Origin: Candidatus Treponema faecavium
GTDB taxonomy: Bacteria > Spirochaetota > Spirochaetia > Treponematales > Treponemataceae
Direction: 5' to 3'
Assembly (NCBI GenBank): GCA_019113455.1
Contig: DXHG01000074.1
Span: 1-5,793, forward strand
DNA length: 5,793 nucleotides
This document shows, in pieces, positions 1 through 5,629 of the stretch. The first letter of the stretch is position 1, and the number at the start of each line of letters is the position of its first letter. The notes under the pieces are model-generated. The model saw only the letters and a program-made list of their open reading frames with translations, was not told the origin of the DNA and did not search any database. Both the position numbers and the translations under genes were made by a program.

Positions 1-9
1 CCGGATAAA

Positions 10-75
10 CGGCAAAATAAAATTTAGCCATCGGCAAATTTTTATTTTATACACGGCAATTTTTTTATCAGCCGC
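10..75. repeat. Three 22-base CGGCAA-led units
   Basis: CGGCAA occurs at 10, 32 and 54, exactly 22 bases apart, and each copy is followed by an A/T-only run of 9 to 15 bases. The remainder of each unit is only loosely conserved, although units 1 and 3 both contain AGCC near their ends. The spacing is close to two helical turns, so the copies would lie on one face of the DNA. The first two AT runs are also near-complementary (14-25 against 36-48), with GCC/GGC closing a triloop at 30-32. The set could be a tandem protein-binding site or a chance pattern in AT-rich DNA. Confidence 0.4.
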
Positions 76-124
76 CAAAGACGTGCCGGTTTGCAGCTGC
101 GTGATCAAACCGAAACTTTGCGGC
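71..124. other. Imperfect long stem-loop
   Basis: Bases 71-80 pair with 116-124 (nine pairs, with C75 bulged). Inside that, CGGTTTG at 87-93 pairs perfectly with CAAACCG at 106-112. The two stems are separated by an asymmetric internal loop (81-86 and 113-115), and the apical loop contains CAGCTG. No T-run follows on the plus strand and none precedes it in the sense needed for a minus-strand terminator, so it does not look like a Rho-independent terminator. It could be part of an untranslated RNA, the end of an upstream transcript, or a dyad acting at the DNA level. Confidence 0.4.
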
Positions 125-306
125 CGGAACAGCAAAGAACCCCCTCAGCCGCAAACTGACAAAAACACCTCTCCTCCGCGGAAGCCTCTCAAAGAAAACA
201 AACCCGCGTGCACACGCAGAAAAAACACCACCGCAGGGGAAACTGCAAAAAACAAAGCGCGCGTGCAAGCGCAAAAACCACCCACAGCGCGGCAATCGTT
301 TTTCCA

Positions 307-326
307 GGAAAAAACAATTTTTTTCC
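307..326. repeat. AT-rich inverted repeat at the promoter
   Basis: GG plus six A pairs with six T plus CC, giving eight base pairs around a CAAT centre. It ends 21 bases before the -10 hexamer and so reaches the place where a -35 element would sit. The position suits an operator or an upstream A/T element for RNA polymerase. As RNA it would be a weak hairpin made mostly of A-U pairs. A competing pairing exists between 299-304 and 308-313. Confidence 0.4.
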
Positions 327-344
327 CATAAATGAGAATTCCTG

Positions 345-353
345 TGATATAAT
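345..353 (+). promoter_or_regulatory. Extended -10 promoter of the hydrogenase operon
   Basis: TGATATAAT combines a perfect TATAAT hexamer (348-353) with the TG of an extended -10 element at 345-346. No good -35 match lies 16-18 bases upstream (325-330 reads CCCATA), which is tolerated by extended -10 promoters and often means that an activator or regulator contributes. Transcription would begin near 360, leaving a leader of about 25 bases before the first start codon. This is the only convincing promoter upstream of the five-gene cluster. Confidence 0.7.
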
Positions 354-371
354 AAGAGCGCTATAGTTTGT

Positions 372-376
372 GGAGG
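372..376 (+). promoter_or_regulatory. Ribosome binding site deciding the first start
   Basis: GGAGG sits eight bases before ATG 385. An in-frame GTG at 370 overlaps this site and cannot use it, so the ATG is the real start. Confidence 0.85.
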
Positions 377-384
377 AAACATCG

Positions 385-633
385 ATGACGACAATCACTG
401 TTTGCATGGGAAGCTCCTGCTTCAGCCGCGGAAACGCGCTGATTGCAGAAGTTATCCAGCGCTATGTTGACGAACATAATCTTTCTGATTCCGTGAGCGT
501 GCGCGGCTGCCTGTGCGACGGAAACTGCAAAGACGGCCCCAATATCCGCATAAACGGAAAGCTGTTTACGCAGGTAACACCCGAAGGGCTTGATCAGCTG
601 CTCGCCCGTGAACTATCCGCAGGAGGAGCGTAA
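385..633 (+). CDS. Thioredoxin-like [2Fe-2S] ferredoxin (NuoE/HndA-like)
   Basis: This is a small soluble electron carrier of 82 residues with the thioredoxin-fold [2Fe-2S] pattern of the NuoE/HndA C-terminal domain. The likely ligands are C7 and C12 (C-x4-C) and C44 and C48 (C-x3-C); C42 is an additional cysteine. It lacks the N-terminal helical domain of full NuoE subunits and so is a stand-alone ferredoxin. ATG 385 is chosen over GTG 370 because the GGAGG site overlaps the latter. Its stop codon overlaps the start of the next gene (TAATG), so it is translationally coupled to the sensory hydrogenase and probably passes electrons to or from it in the cytoplasm. No signal peptide is present. 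Family assignment is firm; the partnership is inferred from position and from known hydS clusters. Confidence 0.9.
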   Translation: MTTITVCMGSSCFSRGNALIAEVIQRYVDEHNLSDSVSVRGCLCDGNCKDGPNIRINGKLFTQVTPEGLDQLLARELSAGGA

Positions 634-2375
634 TGAACTTTCAGTATCCTATCTATACCGAACCAACCGAGTGCCAGGACTGCTACAAATGCATACGCTG
701 CTGTCCGGTTAAATCTATCCGCGTGGAAAACGGGCACGCCAAAGTCATTTCTGAACTGTGCATCTCGTGCGGCGAGTGCGTTATCCACTGCCCATCGCAC
801 GCCAAGCGCGTACGCGAAGACTACGGGCGCATCAGCCAGCTCATGCAGATAAAAGACAAAGTGTATGTGTCTATTGCGCCGTCGTTCATCTCGGAATTCC
901 CGGAATACAGCCCGGCTCAGATTATTCAGGCAATACACAAGCTCGGATTCGCAGGCGTATCCGAGACGGCGCTCGGTGCGGATCTCATATCGGCAGAGCT
1001 TGCCGAAGAGATTTCAAAGGCAGCGCAGGACCCGAACGGGCAGAAGCTCTTTTTGTCTTCCGCCTGTCCTGCCGTCGTTGAGTTTATCAAACTCTATATG
1101 TCCGAATACGCCCCGTACATCACTGACATCGCGTCGCCGCTGCTTGCGCACGCGCGTTATCTGCGCAAAACATACGGCAGCGACATCGGCATTGTGTTTA
1201 TCGGCCCGTGTATCGCAAAAAAGCGGGAATCCGACCTCTGGAATGAGATAGACGTTGCCATCACGTTCCGCGAATTCAGAAAAATGCTTAAAGAAGCCGG
1301 TATTGAACTTAACCGCTTCAGCAAAAGCGCCGACGCGGCGTTTATTCCCCGGCGCGCGGCAAAGGGTGCGCTGTTCCCCGTTGATGGCGGCATGATAACA
1401 ACGATGGAACAGTACAATCCGCTTGAAAACGTGCGCACGATGGTTGTCTCAGGCATTACCGAAATACGCGATGCGCTGCACGGGCTTGATATAAAAAGCC
1501 TCTCCGCGCCGCTTTTTATGGAACTGCTTTCGTGCCCGGGCGGCTGCGTAAACGGTCCCGGCACGGCAGGAACGGCGGCGGGCGCGATACGGCGCGTGGA
1601 GCTTTTCTCGTACGCGGACTCTGCAGAAAGCCGCCTTGACGACGCAACGCGCGCTGAGTCTCCTGAACTTGCCGGAACGCTTCCGGTAACGCCGGTGCAG
1701 ACGACAGCGCACACGGAAGAAGAAATCCGCAGCGCGCTGCGTTCCGTCGGAAAGTACATGGCCGCCGATGAGCTTAACTGCGCAAGCTGCGGCTACGACA
1801 CGTGCCGCCAGTTTGCCGCCGCGATGCTTGACAACCGCGCCGAAAAAACGATGTGTGTCTCGTACATGCGCAAGCTTGCACAGAAAAAGGCAAACGGCCT
1901 TATTCAGGCAATTCCCAGCGGCGTCGTTATTGTGGACAAGAACCTGAATCTTGTGGAATGCAATCTCAATTTCGCACGGCTCATGGGCAAGGACGTCGTT
2001 GAGATGTTTGAAGCCAAGCCTGGCCTTGAGGGCGCGGACCTCACAAAGATCACAAGCGCTTCGCGCTTCTTTGCCGATGTGCTTGCGATGAACGGCCCCG
2101 ACGTCATAGAGCGCGAAATACGCGACGGCAAAAAAATCTTCCATATAACGGTGTTTGAAATAGAAAAAGAAGAAATAGCAGCGGGCGTTGTAGAGGATAT
2201 AACCGCGCCGCAGATTCAGCGCCGGCGCACCGTAAGCCAGGCGCGCAAAGTTATAGACAAGAACCTTGCCGTCGTGCAGAAAATAGCGTTCCTGCTCGGC
2301 GAAAACGCCGCCGAAACGGAATCGATGCTGAATTCCATCATTGATTCGTACTCCGACGACGAAGAGGATCAGTAG
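633..2375 (+). CDS. hydS: Sensory-type [FeFe] hydrogenase with PAS domain (group C, HydS)
   Basis: The protein has 580 residues and no signal peptide. Two ferredoxin motifs come first (C14/17/20/24 and C43/46/49/53), then the H-cluster domain (about 75-325) with SSACP (C145), GPCIAKKRE (C193) and a third loop with C301 and C305. A further [4Fe-4S] domain follows (C383, C386, C391, C408; PF04060-like), then a PAS domain (about 422-526) and a helical tail ending in acidic residues. All four H-cluster cysteines are present, but A144 replaces the proton-relay cysteine of catalytic enzymes, and leucine (L299) replaces the methionine of the usual MAC motif. Low-activity sensory hydrogenases share this pattern. 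No kinase, cyclase or DNA-binding domain is attached, so output must go through a partner. AGGAGG at 621-626 supports ATG 633. The stop is one base from the phosphatase start. The role as an H2 or redox sensor is inferred from the family. Confidence 0.94.
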   Translation: MNFQYPIYTEPTECQDCYKCIRCCPVKSIRVENGHAKVISELCISCGECVIHCPSHAKRVREDYGRISQLMQIKDKVYVSIAPSFISEFPEYSPAQIIQAIHKLGFAGVSETALGADLISAELAEEISKAAQDPNGQKLFLSSACPAVVEFIKLYMSEYAPYITDIASPLLAHARYLRKTYGSDIGIVFIGPCIAKKRESDLWNEIDVAITFREFRKMLKEAGIELNRFSKSADAAFIPRRAAKGALFPVDGGMITTMEQYNPLENVRTMVVSGITEIRDALHGLDIKSLSAPLFMELLSCPGGCVNGPGTAGTAAGAIRRVELFSYADSAESRLDDATRAESPELAGTLPVTPVQTTAHTEEEIRSALRSVGKYMAADELNCASCGYDTCRQFAAAMLDNRAEKTMCVSYMRKLAQKKANGLIQAIPSGVVIVDKNLNLVECNLNFARLMGKDVVEMFEAKPGLEGADLTKITSASRFFADVLAMNGPDVIEREIRDGKKIFHITVFEIEKEEIAAGVVEDITAPQIQRRRTVSQARKVIDKNLAVVQKIAFLLGENAAETESMLNSIIDSYSDDEEDQ

Positions 2376-2376
2376 C

Positions 2377-3618
2377 ATGGAGACGATGATTGCAAAAAAG
2401 CCGGCCGTATCGCAGAAAGACCTGTCCGAAACGTTCATCGAAGTAGGGCACTTTCAGATATGCAAGTACCGCCAGCACACGCCCGGGGATATTTTTCTGT
2501 CTGAAAAGAACCAGGCTGACGGGCGCGTTATCACGGCGCTGTCTGACGGCTTAGGCTCGGGCGTCAAAGCCGGCGTACTCGCAACGCTCACCGCAACGAT
2601 GGCGACAAAGTTTATTGCGAACGACATTCCGATTAAGCGCGCGGCGGAAATTATCATGAACACGCTGCCGGTCTGCAAGGAACGCGGCATCAGCTACGCA
2701 ACATTCACGCTTGTAGACATAGAGCCGAGCGCGACTGTGCGCATCATGGAGTACGACAATCCGCCGTATGTGCTTATCCGCAAGGAAACAATCGTTGAGC
2801 CGATAAAGGACATGACCGCGATTGAACGCAAGGACAAGTCTACCGCGCCCAAGCGCGAAGCCGTTTTGCAGTACTCAGTGTACGGCGCAAAGCCGGGCGA
2901 CCGCCTGATATTCTTTTCTGACGGAGTAACGCAGGCGGGTATGGGTTCTCCGTGCTTTCCGTTCGGCTGGGGGCACCCCAACGTACAGACGTTTATCCTT
3001 GACCGCATCAACAGCCAGCCCGACATCAGCGCGCGCGACCTTGCCCGCGCTGTCGTGCAGGAAGCGGTCATGCACGACGGCTACAAGGCAAAAGACGACA
3101 TCACCTGCGGCGTCGTTTATTTCCGCCGCCCGCGGGATCTGCTCATTATGACCGGGCCGCCGGTGCACCCCGAAAGCGATTCCGATATAGCGCGCATCTT
3201 TTCGCTGTTTGACGGGCAGAAAATCATCTGCGGCGGCACGACCGCCAATATCCTTTCACGCGAGCTCAACCGGCCGATACAGGTCGTGCTCAAGGACTTT
3301 GACGCAAAGATACCGCCCGCCTCCGAGATGGAAGGCGCCGACATGGTAACCGAAGGCATTATCACGATGGGCGCGGTATCCGAGATACTTGAAAACGACG
3401 GCAACATGGAAGGCTTAAACAGAACCGCCGCCACCAAAATGGTCGAAATGCTTCTTAACAGCGACCGCATCTGGTTTGTTGTCGGCACAAAGATAAACGA
3501 GGCGCATCAGGACCCCAATATGCCCGTAGAGCTTGAAATCAGACGAAATGTCGTAAAAAAGATTGCGTCTTTGCTTGAAGAACGGTATCTTAAAGAAGTT
3601 CATATTCAATATTTCTGA
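2377..3618 (+). CDS. SpoIIE/PP2C-type serine phosphatase with extra C-terminal domain
   Basis: This is a cytoplasmic Ser/Thr phosphatase of 413 residues. The N-terminal part (about 20-250) shows the PPM metal-binding motifs of the SpoIIE/RsbU group: DGLGSG at D57, FFSDGV at D182, and KDDIT at D240-D241. These enzymes usually dephosphorylate anti-sigma-factor antagonists of the STAS type. Residues from about 255 to 413 form a separate domain that I cannot name, with a glycine-rich CGGTTAN stretch at 285-291. The start is ATG 2377, one base after the hydS stop, with AGAGGA at 2363-2368; an in-frame TTG at 2341 inside hydS has no such support. Phosphatases occur at this place in other hydS clusters, which suggests that HydS controls it or reports through it. 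No kinase or STAS substrate is encoded nearby, so the target is unknown. Confidence 0.92.
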   Translation: METMIAKKPAVSQKDLSETFIEVGHFQICKYRQHTPGDIFLSEKNQADGRVITALSDGLGSGVKAGVLATLTATMATKFIANDIPIKRAAEIIMNTLPVCKERGISYATFTLVDIEPSATVRIMEYDNPPYVLIRKETIVEPIKDMTAIERKDKSTAPKREAVLQYSVYGAKPGDRLIFFSDGVTQAGMGSPCFPFGWGHPNVQTFILDRINSQPDISARDLARAVVQEAVMHDGYKAKDDITCGVVYFRRPRDLLIMTGPPVHPESDSDIARIFSLFDGQKIICGGTTANILSRELNRPIQVVLKDFDAKIPPASEMEGADMVTEGIITMGAVSEILENDGNMEGLNRTAATKMVEMLLNSDRIWFVVGTKINEAHQDPNMPVELEIRRNVVKKIASLLEERYLKEVHIQYF

Positions 3619-3648
3619 CAGCGCTGGAGCGGGGTATGCTCTGCGCTG
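3619..3648 (+). promoter_or_regulatory. Intercistronic hairpin without U-tract
   Basis: Directly after the phosphatase stop, CAGCGC (3619-3624) pairs with GCGCTG (3643-3648), and GAGC (3627-3630) pairs with GCTC (3638-3641). A small internal loop separates the stems and the apical loop is seven bases. No T-run follows, so it is not a classical terminator. It may stabilise or process the mRNA between the sensor half and the enzyme half of the operon, or set different expression levels. Confidence 0.5.
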
Positions 3649-3655
3649 CCGCTTT

Positions 3656-3661
3656 GAGGAG
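3656..3661 (+). promoter_or_regulatory. Ribosome binding site deciding the second ferredoxin start
   Basis: GAGGAG ends eight bases before ATG 3670. The in-frame GTG at 3661 overlaps the site, so it is unlikely to be the start. Confidence 0.8.
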
Positions 3662-3669
3662 TGATAATT

Positions 3670-3930
3670 ATGGAAAAGATTTCTGTTTCAATCTGCACGG
3701 GAACAGCGTGTTTTGTGATGGGCGCGTCCGAGATTCTCCTTATCGGGGAACAGCTGCCGCCTGAATTAAAAGACCGCGTTGAGATTGAAGGCGTTACGTG
3801 CTTTGAGAACTGCAAAAACCCGCAGTGCGGCAAAGCGCCGTTCGTAAAGGTAAACGATGAGATTGTCGAAAGCGCCACGCTGATTTCCGTGCTTGAAAAG
3901 ATACAGCAGGTCGCCGCCGCGCAGCAGTAA
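3670..3930 (+). CDS. Second thioredoxin-like [2Fe-2S] ferredoxin
   Basis: This 86-residue protein belongs to the same family as the first gene of the operon. The probable cluster ligands are C9 and C14 (C-x4-C) and C44 and C48 (C-x3-C). It differs in a slightly longer segment after C48, which contains another cysteine (C53) not matched in the first copy, and overall similarity is limited to the cluster loops and a few structural positions. It lies 27 bases before the second hydrogenase and is probably its electron-transfer partner. The start at ATG 3670 follows from the GAGGAG site. No signal peptide or membrane segment is seen. It could be an old duplicate of the first ferredoxin or a separately recruited family member. 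Confidence 0.9.
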   Translation: MEKISVSICTGTACFVMGASEILLIGEQLPPELKDRVEIEGVTCFENCKNPQCGKAPFVKVNDEIVESATLISVLEKIQQVAAAQQ

Positions 3931-3957
3931 CAATCAATACAAAGGGGAGTATATACA

Positions 3958-5436
3958 ATGCTTAATATCAACAACAACGCCGCGCAGCTTAAACGCGAGA
4001 TATTAGTGCGCATCGCTAAACTGCAGCTTGAAGGCAGGCTGGAAGAGGGCGTGCACTATATTCCGCGCGAAATGGCGCCGCAGGGAAGCGAACCGATACG
4101 CTGCTGTATTTATCATGACAGAGAAATACTGCGTATGCGCGTCATGGCGCGCTTAGGATGCAGCGTAGAAGACTATGACGATGACAAGCCGCTTGCCGCA
4201 TACGCAAAAGAAGCGCTTGAGCGCGAAAAACCCACGTGGCCGATGCTCACGGTTCTCGATGAGGCGTGCAACGCCTGTGTCCGCTCGCACTACATGGTTA
4301 CAAACGCATGTCAGGCGTGTCTTGCGCGCCCCTGCGTAATAAACTGCGCGAAAAAAGCGATACACATTGAAAACCGCCGCGCGCATATCGATTCCGATAC
4401 ATGCGTAAACTGCGGCTTATGTATGCAGAACTGCCCGTATCACGCAATCATAAAGATTCCAGTACCCTGTGAAGAGGCGTGCCCCGTCGGCGCGATTTCA
4501 AAAGACGAAAACGGCAAGGAGCGCATCGATTACCACAAATGTATTTTCTGCGGCAACTGTATGCGCGAGTGCCCGTTCGGCGCCATGATGGATAAAGGCC
4601 AGCTTGTTGACGTTATCCGGCGCATCATGGACGGCAGGAACGTCGTCGCGATATACGCTCCGGCTATCGGCGCGCAGTTCCGCGCGAGCGCAGGCCAGCT
4701 TTCGGGCGCGTTAAAGCAGGCGGGCTTTTCAGACGTTATCGAAGTAGCGCTTGGCGCAGACGTAACCGCCGACAACGAAGCAAAGGAATTTGAAGAGCGC
4801 ATGGAGCGCGGCGATAAAATGATGACCACGTCATGCTGCCCGGCCTATGTCCGCGCCGTGCGCAAGCACGTGCCTGACCTTGAGCCGTGTATTTCGGACA
4901 CCAAGACGCCGATGCACTACGCGGCGGAAATTGCCAAAAAGAAACACCCCGACAGCATTGTCGTGTTTATCGGCCCGTGCCTTGCCAAACGCCGCGAGGG
5001 TCTTGACGACGATCTCGTAGACTACGTGCTTTCTATAGAAGAAATCGGCGCGCTCTTTATCGCCAAAGGAATCGACATCGCAAAAGCGGCAGACGAGACG
5101 GCCGAACAGATTCCGACCGTTTCCGGCCGCAATTTCGCCATATCGGGCGGCGTTGCAGAATCGGTGCGCGTGCGGCTCAAGCACCCGTCGCAGCTGAAAG
5201 CCGCGGTGATAAACGGCCTCGACAAAGCCGGTATGAAGCAGCTCGCTACATACGGAAAGATAAACGTCGGCGCGCTCCCGTCAAATGCGGATACGCCGAA
5301 CCTCATAGAGGTTATGGCGTGCACAGGCGGCTGTATCGGCGGACCTTCCGTTATCACAAACCCCAAAGTATCCGCAATGCTGCTTAAAAAGTACGCGGAA
5401 AGCGGCGCTCCCAATCCGTCAAACGCCGAAGCGTAA
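3958..5436 (+). CDS. Catalytic-type [FeFe] hydrogenase, group B-like
   Basis: The protein has 492 residues and is probably cytoplasmic. A helical N-terminal region (1-100) is followed by a segment with 16 cysteines (C104 to C205), including two clear C-x2-C-x2-C-x3-CP motifs (C149-C159 and C195-C205), a variant motif C118-x2-C121-x4-C126-x3-C130, and a CEEACP pair at C171/C175. This is enough for about four [4Fe-4S] clusters. The H-cluster loops are TSCCP (C293 proton relay, C294 ligand), GPCLAKRRE (C341) and EVMACTGGC (C455, C459). All catalytic cysteines are intact, so it should make or consume H2 using reduced ferredoxin; the direction cannot be read from sequence. The loop GPC in place of MPC, and GGPS after the last ligand, point to group B, not to group A. 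AAGGGGAG at 3942-3949 supports ATG 3958. The gene ends the operon, just before a terminator. Confidence 0.95.
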   Translation: MLNINNNAAQLKREILVRIAKLQLEGRLEEGVHYIPREMAPQGSEPIRCCIYHDREILRMRVMARLGCSVEDYDDDKPLAAYAKEALEREKPTWPMLTVLDEACNACVRSHYMVTNACQACLARPCVINCAKKAIHIENRRAHIDSDTCVNCGLCMQNCPYHAIIKIPVPCEEACPVGAISKDENGKERIDYHKCIFCGNCMRECPFGAMMDKGQLVDVIRRIMDGRNVVAIYAPAIGAQFRASAGQLSGALKQAGFSDVIEVALGADVTADNEAKEFEERMERGDKMMTTSCCPAYVRAVRKHVPDLEPCISDTKTPMHYAAEIAKKKHPDSIVVFIGPCLAKRREGLDDDLVDYVLSIEEIGALFIAKGIDIAKAADETAEQIPTVSGRNFAISGGVAESVRVRLKHPSQLKAAVINGLDKAGMKQLATYGKINVGALPSNADTPNLIEVMACTGGCIGGPSVITNPKVSAMLLKKYAESGAPNPSNAEA

Positions 5437-5469
5437 CAGCCGCCTGTTCTAAAAAACAGTTTCTGTAAT

Positions 5470-5516
5470 AGCTGTCTGCCCCGCCGCAAACCGCCGCAGG
5501 ACAGACAGCTTTTTTT
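5470..5516 (+). terminator. Rho-independent terminator of the hydrogenase operon
   Basis: AGCTGTCTG at 5470-5478 pairs perfectly with CAGACAGCT at 5502-5510. CC (5479-5480) can extend the stem to GG (5499-5500) if A5501 bulges out. The loop is GC-rich, and a run of seven T (5510-5516) follows at once. It starts 33 bases after the stop codon of the last hydrogenase gene and closes the transcription unit. Confidence 0.92.
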
Positions 5517-5520
5517 CTGC

Positions 5521-5549
5521 TTGAGCCGCTGTCCATACATTCCGATAAA
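5521..5549 (+). promoter_or_regulatory. Possible promoter for the downstream gene
   Basis: TTGAGC (5521-5526) and GATAAA (5544-5549) are separated by 17 bases, each with four of six consensus matches. A promoter is expected here because a strong terminator lies just upstream and a new gene begins at 5630. The match is modest. Confidence 0.4.
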
Positions 5550-5556
5550 TAACATA

Positions 5557-5596
5557 CCGGAACCACGCCTTTAAAGCGCGGCGTGTCTATCTCCGG
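5557..5596 (+). promoter_or_regulatory. Nested leader stem
   Basis: CCGGA (5557-5561) pairs with TCCGG (5592-5596), enclosing CACGCC (5564-5569) paired with GGCGTG (5580-5585). It lies in the presumed 5' leader of the gene at 5630. No T-run follows and the ribosome binding site is outside the stem, so a regulatory role is only a possibility. Confidence 0.3.
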
Positions 5597-5629
5597 AAAG
5601 AATATCGTCCGCAGCGGGGAGCTTTATTC

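Larger units (their letters stand above)
1..384. other. Gene-free upstream region
   Basis: I see no credible gene in this stretch on either strand. The open frames across it start without a ribosome binding site, encode low-complexity Lys/Pro/Thr-rich or Phe/Arg-rich chains, and match no family I recognise. The left end (1-70) is AT-rich. Bases 71-124 form an imperfect stem-loop, and 125-295 is rich in A and C and very poor in T. The right end carries an AT-rich inverted repeat and the promoter of the hydrogenase operon. The 3' end of whatever gene lies upstream is not visible. Confidence 0.75.

Noticed and set aside
14..48. AT-rich hairpin as a terminator of the upstream gene
   Set aside because: Only three GC pairs, two bulges, and the nearest T-run begins 12 bases later; the upstream gene itself is not visible.
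299..327. Possible terminator (T-rich and A-rich arms followed by a T-run)
   Set aside because: The stem is almost wholly A-U with a very small loop in one register, so it would be a poor terminator; its place next to the -10 suits a promoter element better.
83..331. Plus-strand open frame of 82 codons rich in Lys, Pro and Thr
   Set aside because: GTG start without a ribosome binding site, low-complexity sequence caused by the T-poor stretch, and no family resemblance.
68..394. Minus-strand open frame rich in Phe and Arg
   Set aside because: It covers the operon promoter and runs into the first gene; its composition is simply the complement of the A/C-rich stretch, and no start signals are seen.
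1449..2438. Long minus-strand open frame opposite hydS
   Set aside because: It is antisense to a well-supported gene with clear motifs; long antisense frames are common in GC-rich codon contexts, and the translation resembles no family.
3574..3616. Internal promoter at the end of the phosphatase gene
   Set aside because: TTGAAG and nearby AT-rich hexamers are present, but no pair with proper spacing and a good -10 match was found.
385..5436. Electron-bifurcating hydrogenase (HydABC/HndABCD type)
   Set aside because: No NuoF/HydB-like flavoprotein with NAD and FMN sites is present, and the ferredoxins lack the N-terminal domain of NuoE-type subunits.
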